A stretch of DNA of 64,000 nucleotides from positions 248,001 to 312,000 of the forward strand of contig NZ_WQLA01000002.1 of assembly GCF_009755275.1 (NCBI RefSeq), read 5' to 3'. The translations under genes were made by a program, and so were the position numbers. Below the pieces are notes generated by a model. That model saw only the letters and a list, made by a program, of their open reading frames with translations. It was not told the DNA's origin and did no database searches. Position 1 is the first letter of the stretch. The number at the start of each line of letters is the position of its first letter. This DNA comes from Mucilaginibacter aquatilis (GTDB lineage: Bacteria; Bacteroidota; Bacteroidia; Sphingobacteriales; Sphingobacteriaceae). Below are positions 44,369 to 54,600 of this stretch, one piece after another.

Positions 44369-46816
44369 ATGAAGTATGTGATGATGTATGGCCTTTTGTT
44401 GTGTGGTATTGCTGCCTTTGCACAAAAGGCTGTACCCACCCCGGCAAAAACCGATACAGTGAAAAAGCCAGTTGCTGTGCAGCCTTACAGTAAAATAGTG
44501 CCGGCAAGTGCCCGTAAGCAGCATGGCGTGTTTACCGTGGTTTATAATGATAATAAGTATTACTTTGAGATACCCGACTCGTTGTTTAATCGCTACTTTT
44601 TGGTTGTAACCCGTTATGCAGGCACCCCATCGGGTAATGTGAGCATGGGCGGTGAGGCAACTAACGAGCAAACGGTTTACTTTGAAAAAGCACCAGGTAA
44701 TAAAGTGTTTATGCGGGGTGTTGTTTACCGTAATGATAGTGCCGATAGTACACAGGCTATTTACAAATCGTTAAAGGTATCTAACGTAAACCCAATAGCA
44801 GCTGCGTTTGATATTAAAGCAGTTAACACTGCTGATAAACGCACGGTGATTGACGTAACCGATTTGTTTAAAAAAGACAACCCGGTAATGAGCATCAGTA
44901 CAAAAGATAAAGGCATATCTAAAGCAGGCAGTATTGCTGATGATCGTTCGTTCATTGAAAAAATTGCGGCTTATCCGCTTAATATCGAGGCGCGTACGAC
45001 TAAGACTTACACGTCAACGTCATCGTCGCTTTACGCGGCGCAGGTAGCGGGTGCCATCACCTACAGCTTCAACGTATCAATGGTGTTGTTGCCTAAAGTG
45101 CCTATGAAAAAACGCTTTTTTGATGAGCGTGTAGGTTACTTTGCCAACCGCTTTACTCTGTTTAATGAGAACAGCCAGCGTACCCAAACGCAGGATTACA
45201 TCCAGCGTTACCGTTTGGAACCTAAGCCCGAAGATGTAGATAAATACAACAAAGGGATTTTGGTAGAGCCTCAAAAGCCTATTGTATATTACATTGATCC
45301 GGCTACGCCCAAAAAATGGCGTCCGTACCTTATTGCTGGTGTAAATGATTGGCAAAAGGCCTTTGAAAAGGCAGGCTTCAAAAATGCCATAATGGCTAAA
45401 GAATGGCCTGAAGGTGATAGCACCATGAGTTTAGAGGATGCCCGTTTTTCGGTAATCAGGTATATGGCATCTGAAACGCCTAATGCATACGGTCCGCGTA
45501 TAAGTGACCCGCGCAGCGGCGAAATTATGGAGAGCCACGTAGTTTGGTATCACAATGTAATGAAGCTGGTGCACAACTGGTATATGATACAGGCAGGAGC
45601 TATTGATCCGCGTGCCCGTAAAATGGAGTTTGATGACGAATTAATGGGTGAGCTTATCCGGTTTGTGTCATCGCATGAAATTGGTCACACCATAGGCCTG
45701 AGGCACAATATGGGCGCTAGCAGTCAAACGCCGGTTGAAAAACTGCGCGACAAGAAATGGGTGGAAGCCAATGGCCATACCGTGTCAATTATGGATTATG
45801 CGCGCTTTAACTACGTTGCCCAGCCTGAAGACCATATTAGCAAAGCAGGTATATATCCGCGCATAGGTGCTTATGATAAGTGGGCCATTCAGTGGGGCTA
45901 TAAAGTATTCCCGGGCAATCAAAGCGAGGAGCAGGAACATAAGTTGCTAAACAAGCTGGCGGTTGACAGTTTAGGACGTAACCCGCGCCTGTGGTTTGGC
46001 GGCGAAGGAAAAAATGAAGATCCACGCAGCCAGGCCGAAGACTTGAGTGATAACGTAATGCGAGCTAATGAGTACGGCATCAGAAACCTGAAAAGAGTAG
46101 TAGCCATGCTGCCACATTGGACGCGCGAGGAAGGCGATCAGTATGATAATTTAAAAGAGCTGCATAAAGCTGCAGTAGGCCAGTTTTCACGATACCTTGA
46201 TCATGTTGCTAAAAACATAGTTGGCAGGTACATTACCTCTAAAAGTGTGGAGCAAAGCGGGCCGGTTTACACGGCAATACCTAAGCAACGTACTAAAGAA
46301 GCTATAAGATTTATAGGCCGTAATGTATTTGAGGCACCGTTGTGGTTATACCCTGATAACATTACCGATAAACTGGGTACCAAAGTAGCCGATGATGTTC
46401 TTGACCAGCAAAGCAGGTTTATTAACACGCTTATAGCGCCAACATACTTGTACAATTTGCACAATATGGAGCTTACCACGCGTAAGAACTATCCGGTTGC
46501 AGAGTACCTGAATGATATTAAGCGTGAGATATGGAAGCCGTTTGGTAGAAATGAACTGGCCAACAGCATGAGGCGCAGTTTACAGCGCTCTTATGTAGAG
46601 AAGCTGCAATTTATCATTAACCCTAAACAGGTTAAAGAAGGCTGGATAAAATCAAACGCCCAGCGCGATGATACCCGCCTTATTGTACTTGAGCATACTA
46701 AACGTTTGCGTGCCGAAGTACGCACTATGGCTGCACAAAGCCCTAAGTATGCAACCCATTACAATGATATTGTGCACGAAATAAACAAGATACTTCACGA
46801 ACAAAGTAAACTTTAA
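44369..46816 (+). CDS. zinc-dependent metalloprotease, metzincin-like (DUF5117/DUF4953 type)
   Basis: Secreted peptidase, 815 residues. A signal peptide runs to about residue 18 (IAAFAQ). The zinc site HEIGHTIGLRHN (His436, Glu437, His440, His446) has the HExxHxxGxxH form of metzincins, and a Met-turn-like VSIMDYARFNY follows about 35 residues later. Upstream segments match the large Bacteroidota metalloproteases that carry DUF5118, DUF5117 and DUF4953. It lies 20 bases after the susD-like gene, so it is probably in the same transcript. A role in releasing a ligand from protein for the SusCD pair is inference. Confidence 0.92.
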   Translation: MKYVMMYGLLLCGIAAFAQKAVPTPAKTDTVKKPVAVQPYSKIVPASARKQHGVFTVVYNDNKYYFEIPDSLFNRYFLVVTRYAGTPSGNVSMGGEATNEQTVYFEKAPGNKVFMRGVVYRNDSADSTQAIYKSLKVSNVNPIAAAFDIKAVNTADKRTVIDVTDLFKKDNPVMSISTKDKGISKAGSIADDRSFIEKIAAYPLNIEARTTKTYTSTSSSLYAAQVAGAITYSFNVSMVLLPKVPMKKRFFDERVGYFANRFTLFNENSQRTQTQDYIQRYRLEPKPEDVDKYNKGILVEPQKPIVYYIDPATPKKWRPYLIAGVNDWQKAFEKAGFKNAIMAKEWPEGDSTMSLEDARFSVIRYMASETPNAYGPRISDPRSGEIMESHVVWYHNVMKLVHNWYMIQAGAIDPRARKMEFDDELMGELIRFVSSHEIGHTIGLRHNMGASSQTPVEKLRDKKWVEANGHTVSIMDYARFNYVAQPEDHISKAGIYPRIGAYDKWAIQWGYKVFPGNQSEEQEHKLLNKLAVDSLGRNPRLWFGGEGKNEDPRSQAEDLSDNVMRANEYGIRNLKRVVAMLPHWTREEGDQYDNLKELHKAAVGQFSRYLDHVAKNIVGRYITSKSVEQSGPVYTAIPKQRTKEAIRFIGRNVFEAPLWLYPDNITDKLGTKVADDVLDQQSRFINTLIAPTYLYNLHNMELTTRKNYPVAEYLNDIKREIWKPFGRNELANSMRRSLQRSYVEKLQFIINPKQVKEGWIKSNAQRDDTRLIVLEHTKRLRAEVRTMAAQSPKYATHYNDIVHEINKILHEQSKL

Positions 46817-46826
46817 ATAACAGGCT

Positions 46827-47351
46827 ATGAAAATATTAAAAGTGTTAACTATTGTAATAATGATATTGGCCGGCAAGACTGCCTTTGCACAACAAGACAG
46901 TACAATGGCCCAACGTGACTCCGCAATTTCTCGCCGTAATGATACGGCTCTGCCAGCCTACCTGGCGGTTAAAGACGGGTTGATTAAGTCAGACTCGGTA
47001 GGCGTTGCGGCCGCTGCGCAAAAATTTGCCGATGAGTTGATCAAAGTAAGGCTACGCTCCCACGTGCTGGAAAATTTAATGGCTTTGAAAAAGCTGCGTA
47101 CCGATATTATTGACGAAGCCAAAGCCATAGCTGCTACAAAAGACATTAACGAGCAGCGCAAGCACTTTGCCAACGTATCAAAAGGTTTTTGGGAACTGGC
47201 CGGTAAATACCGTTTTATTAAAGAGACCAAAGTGTACTATCAACAATGCCCCATGACGGGCGTAACGTGGGTGAGTAACAGCAAAGAAATTAAAAATCCA
47301 TATTATCCAAAAAACATGCTTACCTGCGGCGAGGTAAAAGCACAACTGTAA
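46827..47351 (+). CDS. DUF3347-domain secreted protein
   Basis: Signal peptide to about residue 21 (GKTAFAQQ), then one DUF3347 domain (about residues 48-174). It is helical, ending in the conserved KVYYQQCPMTGVTW and NPYYPKNMLTCGEV segments; the CPM and TCG cysteines and methionines could form a metal site. The same domain occurs at the end of some copper-efflux adaptors and in the HMA protein encoded downstream. Ten bases after the protease gene; last gene of the presumed SusCD operon before a weak terminator. Confidence 0.88.
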   Translation: MKILKVLTIVIMILAGKTAFAQQDSTMAQRDSAISRRNDTALPAYLAVKDGLIKSDSVGVAAAAQKFADELIKVRLRSHVLENLMALKKLRTDIIDEAKAIAATKDINEQRKHFANVSKGFWELAGKYRFIKETKVYYQQCPMTGVTWVSNSKEIKNPYYPKNMLTCGEVKAQL

Positions 47352-47412
47352 AACATTTTAGCCGCTACCAATCTTCATTCGTTCTTTATTTTTGAGTTAG
47401 TTATATAGTTAT

Positions 47413-47441
47413 CAAGGCATCTTGTTGAAGAGGGTGCCTTG
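47413..47441 (+). terminator. probable weak terminator
   Basis: CAAGGCA (47413-47419) / TGCCTTG (47435-47441), followed by TTTATT. Short stem and poor T-run; lower confidence than the other terminators. Confidence 0.5.
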
Positions 47442-47487
47442 TTTATTAAAAAAGACATTGAGCATACTTTCAAAAGGCAACAATCGT

Positions 47488-47495
47488 TAACTTTG
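47488..47495 (+). promoter_or_regulatory. -7 promoter box TAACTTTG
   Basis: Exact TAnnTTTG match upstream of the Cys/His-rich gene. The nearest upstream TTG is 27 bases away, longer than the usual 17-23. Transcription would start after about 47500, that is, downstream of the ATG at 47498, which supports translation from 47528. Confidence 0.5.
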
Positions 47496-47527
47496 TAATG
47501 TTGGAAAGCAGGAGTATATATACGTTT

Positions 47528-47875
47528 ATGCTAATTATAGCTAGCCTGGCATTTTTTTTAATGCCTGCGCAAACTCATGCCTGTTCTTCTCACAGCGCCC
47601 ACAGCAAAAGCCAGTCATGCAAAATGAAGGCAGGTAAGCATGGTGCTCAAAACAATTGCTGCAAAAGCAAAAAGCAGCATAGCAAGAAATGCGATGGCAA
47701 GTGTAAAAGTTGCGTTTGCAGTAATGCTGTTGCTTTCCATCCAAGCTTGTTGGCCGGTGCATCTCAAAGTACAGTTAATCCATTTGCAAGCCTTACAAAG
47801 CAAGTATTTGGTTATACATCCTTCTATTTCTCTTTGGGCTACATTTCTGTGTGGTTACCGCCCAAAATAAGCTGA
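47528..47875 (+). CDS. Cys/His-rich small exported protein, candidate metal binder
   Basis: The ORF opens at 47498, but the -7 box ends two bases before it, so the next ATG at 47528 is preferred. That start begins a signal-peptide-like stretch ending in THACSSH. Residues about 19-75 are crowded with Cys, His, Lys and Met: CSSHSAHSKSQSCKMK, then NCCKSKKQHSKKCDGKCKSCVC. A more hydrophobic C-terminal third follows. Nothing enzymatic is visible. Placement directly before an HMA protein and a multicopper oxidase makes copper buffering a reasonable guess. No family named. Confidence 0.72.
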   Translation: MLIIASLAFFLMPAQTHACSSHSAHSKSQSCKMKAGKHGAQNNCCKSKKQHSKKCDGKCKSCVCSNAVAFHPSLLAGASQSTVNPFASLTKQVFGYTSFYFSLGYISVWLPPKIS

Positions 47876-47962
47876 ATTATGGCTTAACAGCCATAGGTGT
47901 GTCTTAACAGTAAGGAGCAAAGCAGCTTCTTTATATTCTTATTCAGCTTTAAAATTCCCAAA

Positions 47963-48817
47963 ATGAAATTAGTATCAAAACTGGTAGTGCTTGCTGTATT
48001 GCTGGCTACCCAAACTATAAACGCGCAAATTAAAAATTCAAAAACCGTAAGCTTTAAAGTATATGGCAATTGTGAAATGTGTCAATCGGCTATTGAAAAA
48101 GCCGGGACTCAGAAAAACGTTGCCAACGTAAACTGGAGTAAAGATACCCAAATGGCTACGCTTAACTATGATAGCCAAAAAACCGGTGCTGATGATATAC
48201 TTAAACGCATTGCCCTTGCAGGTTACGACAGCGAAACGTTCTTAGCACCTGATGATGTTTACGCAAAGCTACCCGAATGCTGCCGGTACAGTCGCGATTT
48301 AAAGCCTGCTGCCAGCGGAAATAAAACTACTGCTGACGTACATGCAAATCATAATGCAGGTAGTAATACAGCTCAGCAAAAGGGGCAGTTACAAGGGCTG
48401 TTTGATAACTATTTTGCTTTAAAAGATGCTTTGGTGAGTACGGATGCTGTTTCGGCCGCTCAAAAAGCCACAGCAATGAGTGCTTCAATAAAGGCTGTGG
48501 ATATGAGCAAACTTAGTGCTAAAGAACACGAGGTGTGGATGAAAACAATGAAAAATATTGCCGCCGGTGCCGAAGCTATATCTGCTTCCAAAAATATAGC
48601 TAAGCAACGTTCGGCATTTATCAACCTCTCTGACAATATTTATGAGCTGGTCAAGGCAACCGAAAACAACCAGGCACTATACTACCAGCATTGTCCTATG
48701 TTTAACAGTGGTAAAGGCGCTAACTGGTTAAGTAAAGAAGAGGAAATAAAAAATCCGTACTACGGCTCGCAGATGCTTAACTGTGGTTCGGTAAAGGAAA
48801 CTATTGGCAGTAAGTAA
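47963..48817 (+). CDS. exported heavy-metal-associated (HMA) domain protein with DUF3347
   Basis: Start at 47963 gives a signal peptide (ending TINAQ); the frame from 47897 adds 22 residues that spoil it. The HMA-like domain (about residues 28-95) carries YGNCEMCQSAI, the metal-binding CxxC at Cys37/Cys40. A second pair, ECC, appears near residue 110. After a linker, DUF3347 spans about 150-280, ending in LYYQHCPMFNSGKGANW and NPYYGSQMLNCG. It is a two-domain periplasmic metal-binding protein, probably for copper. The product shares its second domain with the protein encoded at 46827. Confidence 0.9.
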   Translation: MKLVSKLVVLAVLLATQTINAQIKNSKTVSFKVYGNCEMCQSAIEKAGTQKNVANVNWSKDTQMATLNYDSQKTGADDILKRIALAGYDSETFLAPDDVYAKLPECCRYSRDLKPAASGNKTTADVHANHNAGSNTAQQKGQLQGLFDNYFALKDALVSTDAVSAAQKATAMSASIKAVDMSKLSAKEHEVWMKTMKNIAAGAEAISASKNIAKQRSAFINLSDNIYELVKATENNQALYYQHCPMFNSGKGANWLSKEEEIKNPYYGSQMLNCGSVKETIGSK

Positions 48818-48880
48818 GCCTTGCGTTCAGCAATAAGGTACAGGGATGTAAAAGGCATCCAACAGCAAAGCACTCAAAAA

Positions 48881-51145
48881 ATGATCAGATATAAATTAGT
48901 AACTAAAGTGGTGTTACAAGCAGTTATTCTGCTGTTGGTAACACCATATATTTATGCTCAAAAGGTTGTGCGTTATGACTTAACGGTAACCGACACCATG
49001 GTTAACTATGCAGGTAAGGTCAAACGGGCCATTGCAGTTAACGGGCAAATACCCATGCCTACCCTTACGTTTACAGAGGGAGATACTGCCGAAATAGTGG
49101 TACATAACAAGCTGAAGGAAAACACATCACTGCATTGGCATGGAATCTTTCTTCCAAACAAAGAGGATGGCGTGCCTTTTCTTACCCAGCATCCTATTAA
49201 GCCGGGTGCGGTTTATACATACCGCTTCCCAATCATACAAAATGGCACACACTGGTATCATTCACATTCGGGCTTGCAGGAGCAGACTGGTATGTACGGC
49301 AGCCTTATTTTAAAGAAACGTGCTGATGATAAAACCTTTCGTAAAGGAATAGATGATTTACCGGCCGTGCCTTTAATTTTAAGCGAATGGACAAATCTCA
49401 ACCCCAATAATGTTGACCGTATGCTGCACAATGCTAATGATTGGGCTGCTATCAAAAAAGGTGCAACACAATCATACGCAGAGGCTATACGGGAAGGTAA
49501 GCTTGGTGTTAAAGTAAAAAACGAATGGAAACGCATGACGGCCATGGACGTGAGTGATGTTTATTATGATAAAATACTCATCAACGGCAACCATGCTACC
49601 GATTTGAAAAGTATTGAAGGAAAAACCCTTAAGGCTGGCGATAAGGTGCGGCTGCGTATCTCAAACGGCGGGGCTTCATCATACTTCTGGTTGCGTTATG
49701 CAGGTGGAAAAATGACGGTTGTGGCCAGTGATGGTAATGATGTAGCGCCCATTGAGGTTGACCGTTTGATTATTGCCGTATCTGAAACTTATGATGTTGT
49801 AGTAACCATACCGCAGGAAGGACTGGCATATGAGTTTTTGGCCACTACGGAAGATCGTACCCAATCGTCCAGTTACTACATTGGCAATGGTATCAGGCAG
49901 CTTATTTCACCGCTTCCGCGCCTTAAATATTTTGAGGGCATGAAGATGATGAACGACATGATGAAGATGAACGGCGACCTTGATGATATGGGCATGAACA
50001 TGAGCCTTAATAAAATGGACATGAACGTTGTAATGTACCCGGAAATAACCGGAGAGGCAGGCAAAAAACAAGCCCATAAAGGTTTGGATATGGATAAAGA
50101 TCCAAACCGTTACAATGCCAATGCACTTGCAAGTATTGTTACGCTTAATTATGCCTTGCTCAAATCACCGGTCAAAACCACGTTACCGCCTCATGCCTCT
50201 ATCAGAAATTTAAAGTTTACCTTAACGGGAAACATGAACCGTTACGTATGGAGCATGGACAACAGGGTACTATCTGAAAGTGATAAAATTCCGGTAAAAA
50301 AAGGTGAGGTACTGCGTATAACGTTGTATAATAACTCGATGATGCGTCACCCTATGCATTTGCACGGGTTTGATTTCAGGCTGTTGAACGGTAAAGGCGA
50401 TAAGGCTCCGCTTAAGAACGTTGTGGACATTATGCCAATGGAAACCGACACCATTGAGTTTGCAGCCAATACCGAGGGCGACTGGTTTTTTCATTGCCAT
50501 ATTTTATATCACATGATGGCCGGAATGGACCGTGTTTTTGCAGTAGGTGACTATAAAAACCCATATCTTACCAATAAAGCCGAAGCATATAAAATGCTGC
50601 AAAAGGAAAGTAACATGGCTCATTTTATGGCACAAAATGATTTTGCTACCAACGGTAACGATGGTGAGGCCATGTTTCAGAACACGCGTTGGTCGGTAGG
50701 TACGGAATGGCGCCTGGGCTATAATGACATGCATGGTTATGAGGTGGAAACACATGTAGGACGCTATATTGGCAAAATGCAATGGCTTATGCCATTTATA
50801 GGGTTTGATTGGAGGTACCGACGTATGGGTATGGACGAGCATGAAAGTAACATATTTGGGCAAACCAACAAAAAGGATAACCGTAGTGCTTTCAGCGTTG
50901 GTGTGATGTATACCTTGCCAATGCTTATCAATTTCCAATCTGAAATTTACCATGATGGCATAGTACGCCTATCACTGATGCGTGAAGATATTCCGGTTTC
51001 AAAAAGATTGCGTGCCGGCTTTATGCTTAACACCGATCGTGAATACATGGCCGATTTACGTTATGTAGTAAATAAAAACGTGGGCGTACGTACGCACTAT
51101 GATAGTGATATGGGCTGGGGAATTGGCTTGTCGCTTAATTACTAA
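48881..51145 (+). CDS. multicopper oxidase (CopA-like) with C-terminal CopB-like barrel extension
   Basis: Start at 48881 gives a signal peptide (ending YIYAQ); the frame from 48821 is longer but lacks one. All four copper-ligand blocks are present: HWHG (85-88), HWYHSHSG (124-131), HPMHLHG (490-496) and HCHILYHMMAGM (538-549), giving type 1, 2 and 3 sites. A methionine-rich insert (about residues 350-385, MKMMNDMMKMNG and later) resembles copper-resistance oxidases. The last 175 residues or so do not belong to the oxidase fold. They look like alternating beta strands (WSVGTEWRLGYNDMHGYEVE) with an aromatic C-terminus, reminiscent of CopB. Likely oxidises Cu(I) in the periplasm. Confidence 0.92.
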   Translation: MIRYKLVTKVVLQAVILLLVTPYIYAQKVVRYDLTVTDTMVNYAGKVKRAIAVNGQIPMPTLTFTEGDTAEIVVHNKLKENTSLHWHGIFLPNKEDGVPFLTQHPIKPGAVYTYRFPIIQNGTHWYHSHSGLQEQTGMYGSLILKKRADDKTFRKGIDDLPAVPLILSEWTNLNPNNVDRMLHNANDWAAIKKGATQSYAEAIREGKLGVKVKNEWKRMTAMDVSDVYYDKILINGNHATDLKSIEGKTLKAGDKVRLRISNGGASSYFWLRYAGGKMTVVASDGNDVAPIEVDRLIIAVSETYDVVVTIPQEGLAYEFLATTEDRTQSSSYYIGNGIRQLISPLPRLKYFEGMKMMNDMMKMNGDLDDMGMNMSLNKMDMNVVMYPEITGEAGKKQAHKGLDMDKDPNRYNANALASIVTLNYALLKSPVKTTLPPHASIRNLKFTLTGNMNRYVWSMDNRVLSESDKIPVKKGEVLRITLYNNSMMRHPMHLHGFDFRLLNGKGDKAPLKNVVDIMPMETDTIEFAANTEGDWFFHCHILYHMMAGMDRVFAVGDYKNPYLTNKAEAYKMLQKESNMAHFMAQNDFATNGNDGEAMFQNTRWSVGTEWRLGYNDMHGYEVETHVGRYIGKMQWLMPFIGFDWRYRRMGMDEHESNIFGQTNKKDNRSAFSVGVMYTLPMLINFQSEIYHDGIVRLSLMREDIPVSKRLRAGFMLNTDREYMADLRYVVNKNVGVRTHYDSDMGWGIGLSLNY

Positions 51146-51191
51146 TATTTATAAACTAATGCTTTTATAGTATTTGCATTATTCTGTTAAG

Positions 51192-51233
51192 CGCCATATA
51201 TATGCTTTTAAGTGCTGTATATGGCGTTTTTTT
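51192..51233 (+). terminator. intrinsic terminator
   Basis: CGCCATATA (51192-51200) / TATATGGCG (51218-51226) followed by seven T. It closes the copper-type unit. Confidence 0.87.
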
Positions 51234-51668
51234 GTTTCCATAACTGCCTGTAAAATAAAATCATATCACTTTGTGTAAAAAAAATAAACTTAGACTTATA
51301 TTTGCACTTCAAAGTTAAATGGTGAAAGTTGCTGTATTACAAGGTTAAACACTAGTTTTTCTTTCATTTTAACATATTGAACTATATATACCGGCTTTAG
51401 TTTAACCTCCTTTAGCCACCGTCTATCCCTACCTGAAATGAATAAAGTTGTGCGGTAGTAATGCTGCATAAACTTAGGCAGCCCTCTGTTTAAGAGATGT
51501 CTTACAGCTGTTTACGTGCTGATGTACGTAGCTTGGAGTTGTATGAAACAAACTGAAATATTATTTCGTAAAATTTAATATTCCTAATTGGTTTTTATAT
51601 TGCTTTTGCAGCTTGTGTGGCTATTAAACGTGGGCAAGATTAGTTTGGGTTTGATGTAGTTTTTATAC
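51234..51668. other. non-coding region with an upstream promoter candidate
   Basis: About 435 bases between the copper-unit terminator and the MBG gene. At its left end are TTG (51271-51273) and, 23 bases later, TATATTTG (51297-51304), a complete Bacteroidota promoter candidate on +. If used for the MBG gene it would leave an untranslated leader of some 360 bases. I saw no ORF worth reporting and no strong hairpin; a small RNA or long leader is possible. Confidence 0.4.
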
Positions 51669-54600
51669 ATGGGAAAAACGTTTACAAAAAGGTTACTAAA
51701 TTTTTCGCGGCTATTTATTGGGATTTTATTGTTGCTGCATGCAAGCATATCTTTTGCTCATATACCTGCAAAAACAGCTGCATTTACGCGGAGCAGCGGT
51801 CTGGCAATTGATCAAACGATTACATTTAATGACATTGCTCCAAAGGTTTATACCGATGGCGACTTTTCTCCCGGCGCCACTGCAAGTTCACAACTTCCGG
51901 TTACCTATATAAGCAGTAATCCTACTGTTGCAAGGGTAATAAACAACGGTACCACAATACGTATTGTTGGTGCGGGCGAAACAGTTATCACTGCCGAGCA
52001 ACCCGGCAATGCTGAATATAACAGGGCTATACGCGTAAGCAAAGCTCTTATTGTTAACAAAGCCGATTTAACTGTCACTGCGGTGAATCAAACACGCTTA
52101 TATGGTGCAGCTAACGCTGCACTAAGATTTACATATGCTGGTTTACGTACCGGCGAAATTGCATTATCACCGCAGCCAACTATTTCCACAACCGCAAGGA
52201 TAGAATCGGCGGTTGGTGTTTACCCAATAACGATAAGGGCAGCAACCAATAAAAATTACAATATCACCGTTGTTAACGGAACCATTACAATAAATCCGGC
52301 TACACTTACCATACGGGCCGACAACAAAACAAAGGCATATGGTGCTAACATTCCAACGCTAACAGTTACTTACGCAGGGTTTAAAAATAACGATAACGTA
52401 ACCAAGCTTACTACACGCCCGGTTATTACCACAACAGCCGTGCGTGCCAGCGAACCTGGCGTATATCCAATAACTGTTATTGGGGCGTCAAGTGGTAACT
52501 ATAACATTAATTACGTTGATGGTACGCTAACGGTAGGGCGGGCAACCTTAACAGTAACCGTTACAGCAAAAACGAAAACCTATGGCGCTAACCTGCCTGC
52601 ACTTACCTATACTATTACAGGTTTTGCACAGGGGCAAACAGCCGCCATACTTACCAGCCCGGTTGCTATAAATACAACTGCACAAAAGGAATCACCCGTG
52701 GGGGTTTACCCTATCACAGCCTCGGGGGCAGCTGCCGAGAATTATGACTTCAAGTATGTACAAAGTAATTTAAGGGTAAACAAGGCTAATTTGGCTATAC
52801 GAGCCGAAAATAAGACAAGAACTTATGGCAGCCAAAACCCTGAATTAACGGTAGCCTATTCGGGCTTTGTATTGGGCGAAACGGCCAGTGTGCTTACCTC
52901 CCAACCCATTGTAACCACCACCGCCGATTCGGCTTCAAAAGCCGGGAACTACCCGATACGAGTTACGGGAGCAGCGGCCGAAAGCTACAATATAACCTAT
53001 ACCAATGCCGTGCTTACGGTAAGCAAGGCTCCGCTACGCATAGTAGCAGTTGCAGAAACACGTGCTTACGGGAGTGAGAATCCTCCGTTCTCGGTTACCT
53101 ACACCGGTTTTGTGAACGGCGAAAACGAAACCGTATTAACACAGCTTCCAACTATTAAAACTACGGCAACAGCAAAATCGCCTGTTGGACGTTATTCAAT
53201 AACGCCTTCGGGTGCAACGGCTGTAAACTATGCCATAACGCATTCCAGCGCTCCACTTACTATCACAAAGGCAACACTTACTATAACTGCAAATGATGTG
53301 GCCCGCTTATACGGCGCCACAACCCCTGCTTTTACAATTACTTACACAGGTTTTGTAAATAGCGAAACCCAGGGAGTGCTGGCCAGGAGGCCGTCGCTTA
53401 CCTCGCCCGGAACGGCAACGTCACCGGCGGGAACTTACACCATTACCCCTGCCGGGGCCATTGCATCTAATTATGATCTTGTTTACCAAACAGGTACGCT
53501 TATTATCGAAAAGCGTGTTTTAACGGTAACTGCTGCCAATAAGGCAAAAACATACGGTCAGCCTAACCCAACGTTAACAGCAACCTATACGGGGTTGGTT
53601 AATAATGAGAGGGCATCAGTGATCCTAACCGGCCGGCCTGAGTTTACTACAACGGCAACAACAGCATCAGTACCCGGAACCTATCCTATTGAAATTGATG
53701 GTGATTTAAGTGCCGATAACTACGAAATTAAGTTTGTAAACGGTACGCTCACCGTAGATAATGCGCTTCTTACGGTAACGGTTAACAGTATAACCAAAAC
53801 TTATGGGCAAGCTATTCCCAGGCTCCGGTACACTATTACTGGTTACGTAAATGGCGATAATGAATCGGTTTTTGAAGCGCTGCCTTCTGTACCGGTAACT
53901 ACAGCCACTGCTGAGTCTAAGGTGGGTAATTACAATATAACAACCGGCGGGGCGTCTGTACGTGAGGGCTATTATGATATTAAATACGTTGCAGGCAGGC
54001 TAACTATAGTCAAAGCTCCGCTTAATGTAAGGGCCACCAATCAAACCAGTGTATATGGGCAGCCACTGCCTGCATTTAATTATACGATATCGGGCCTTGT
54101 AAATAACGATAATCAGGAAGCAGCCATTACAAAGCAACCTGTTATTACAACTGCAGCAACATCATCATCCCCGGTTGGAACCTATACCCTGCAAGGTGCC
54201 GGAGCAACTGCTGATAATTATACTTTTAACTACATAGCCGGCCGCTTAACCATTACACCGGCCAGTTTAACTATCAAAGTAAATGATACAACACGCCGCT
54301 ATGCACAGCCTAACCCGCAATTTACAGCGAGTTATGTAGGACTTTCAACGTTTGATACGCCCGCCAGTTTAACCAGTTTGCCCGTTTTTAATACTACTGC
54401 AAATGTAAATTCAGCCCCGGGTACTTATGCTGTTACTGCTGGCGGTGCGTCGTCGCCTAATTATAATATCAGCTACGAAAACGGAACGCTTACTGTAGCC
54501 AAGCCCCAGTTAATTGTGAAGGCAGTTAACCAATTAAGAAACTATGGGGAAGCCAGCCCGGCTTTCACATTAAGCTACAGCGGCTTTGTGGGTAACGATA

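Noticed and set aside
47640..47870. 76-codon frame overlapping the Cys/His-rich gene
   Set aside because: Overlapping in another frame with no signal peptide or motif; the Cys/His-rich frame has a signal peptide and fits the copper context.
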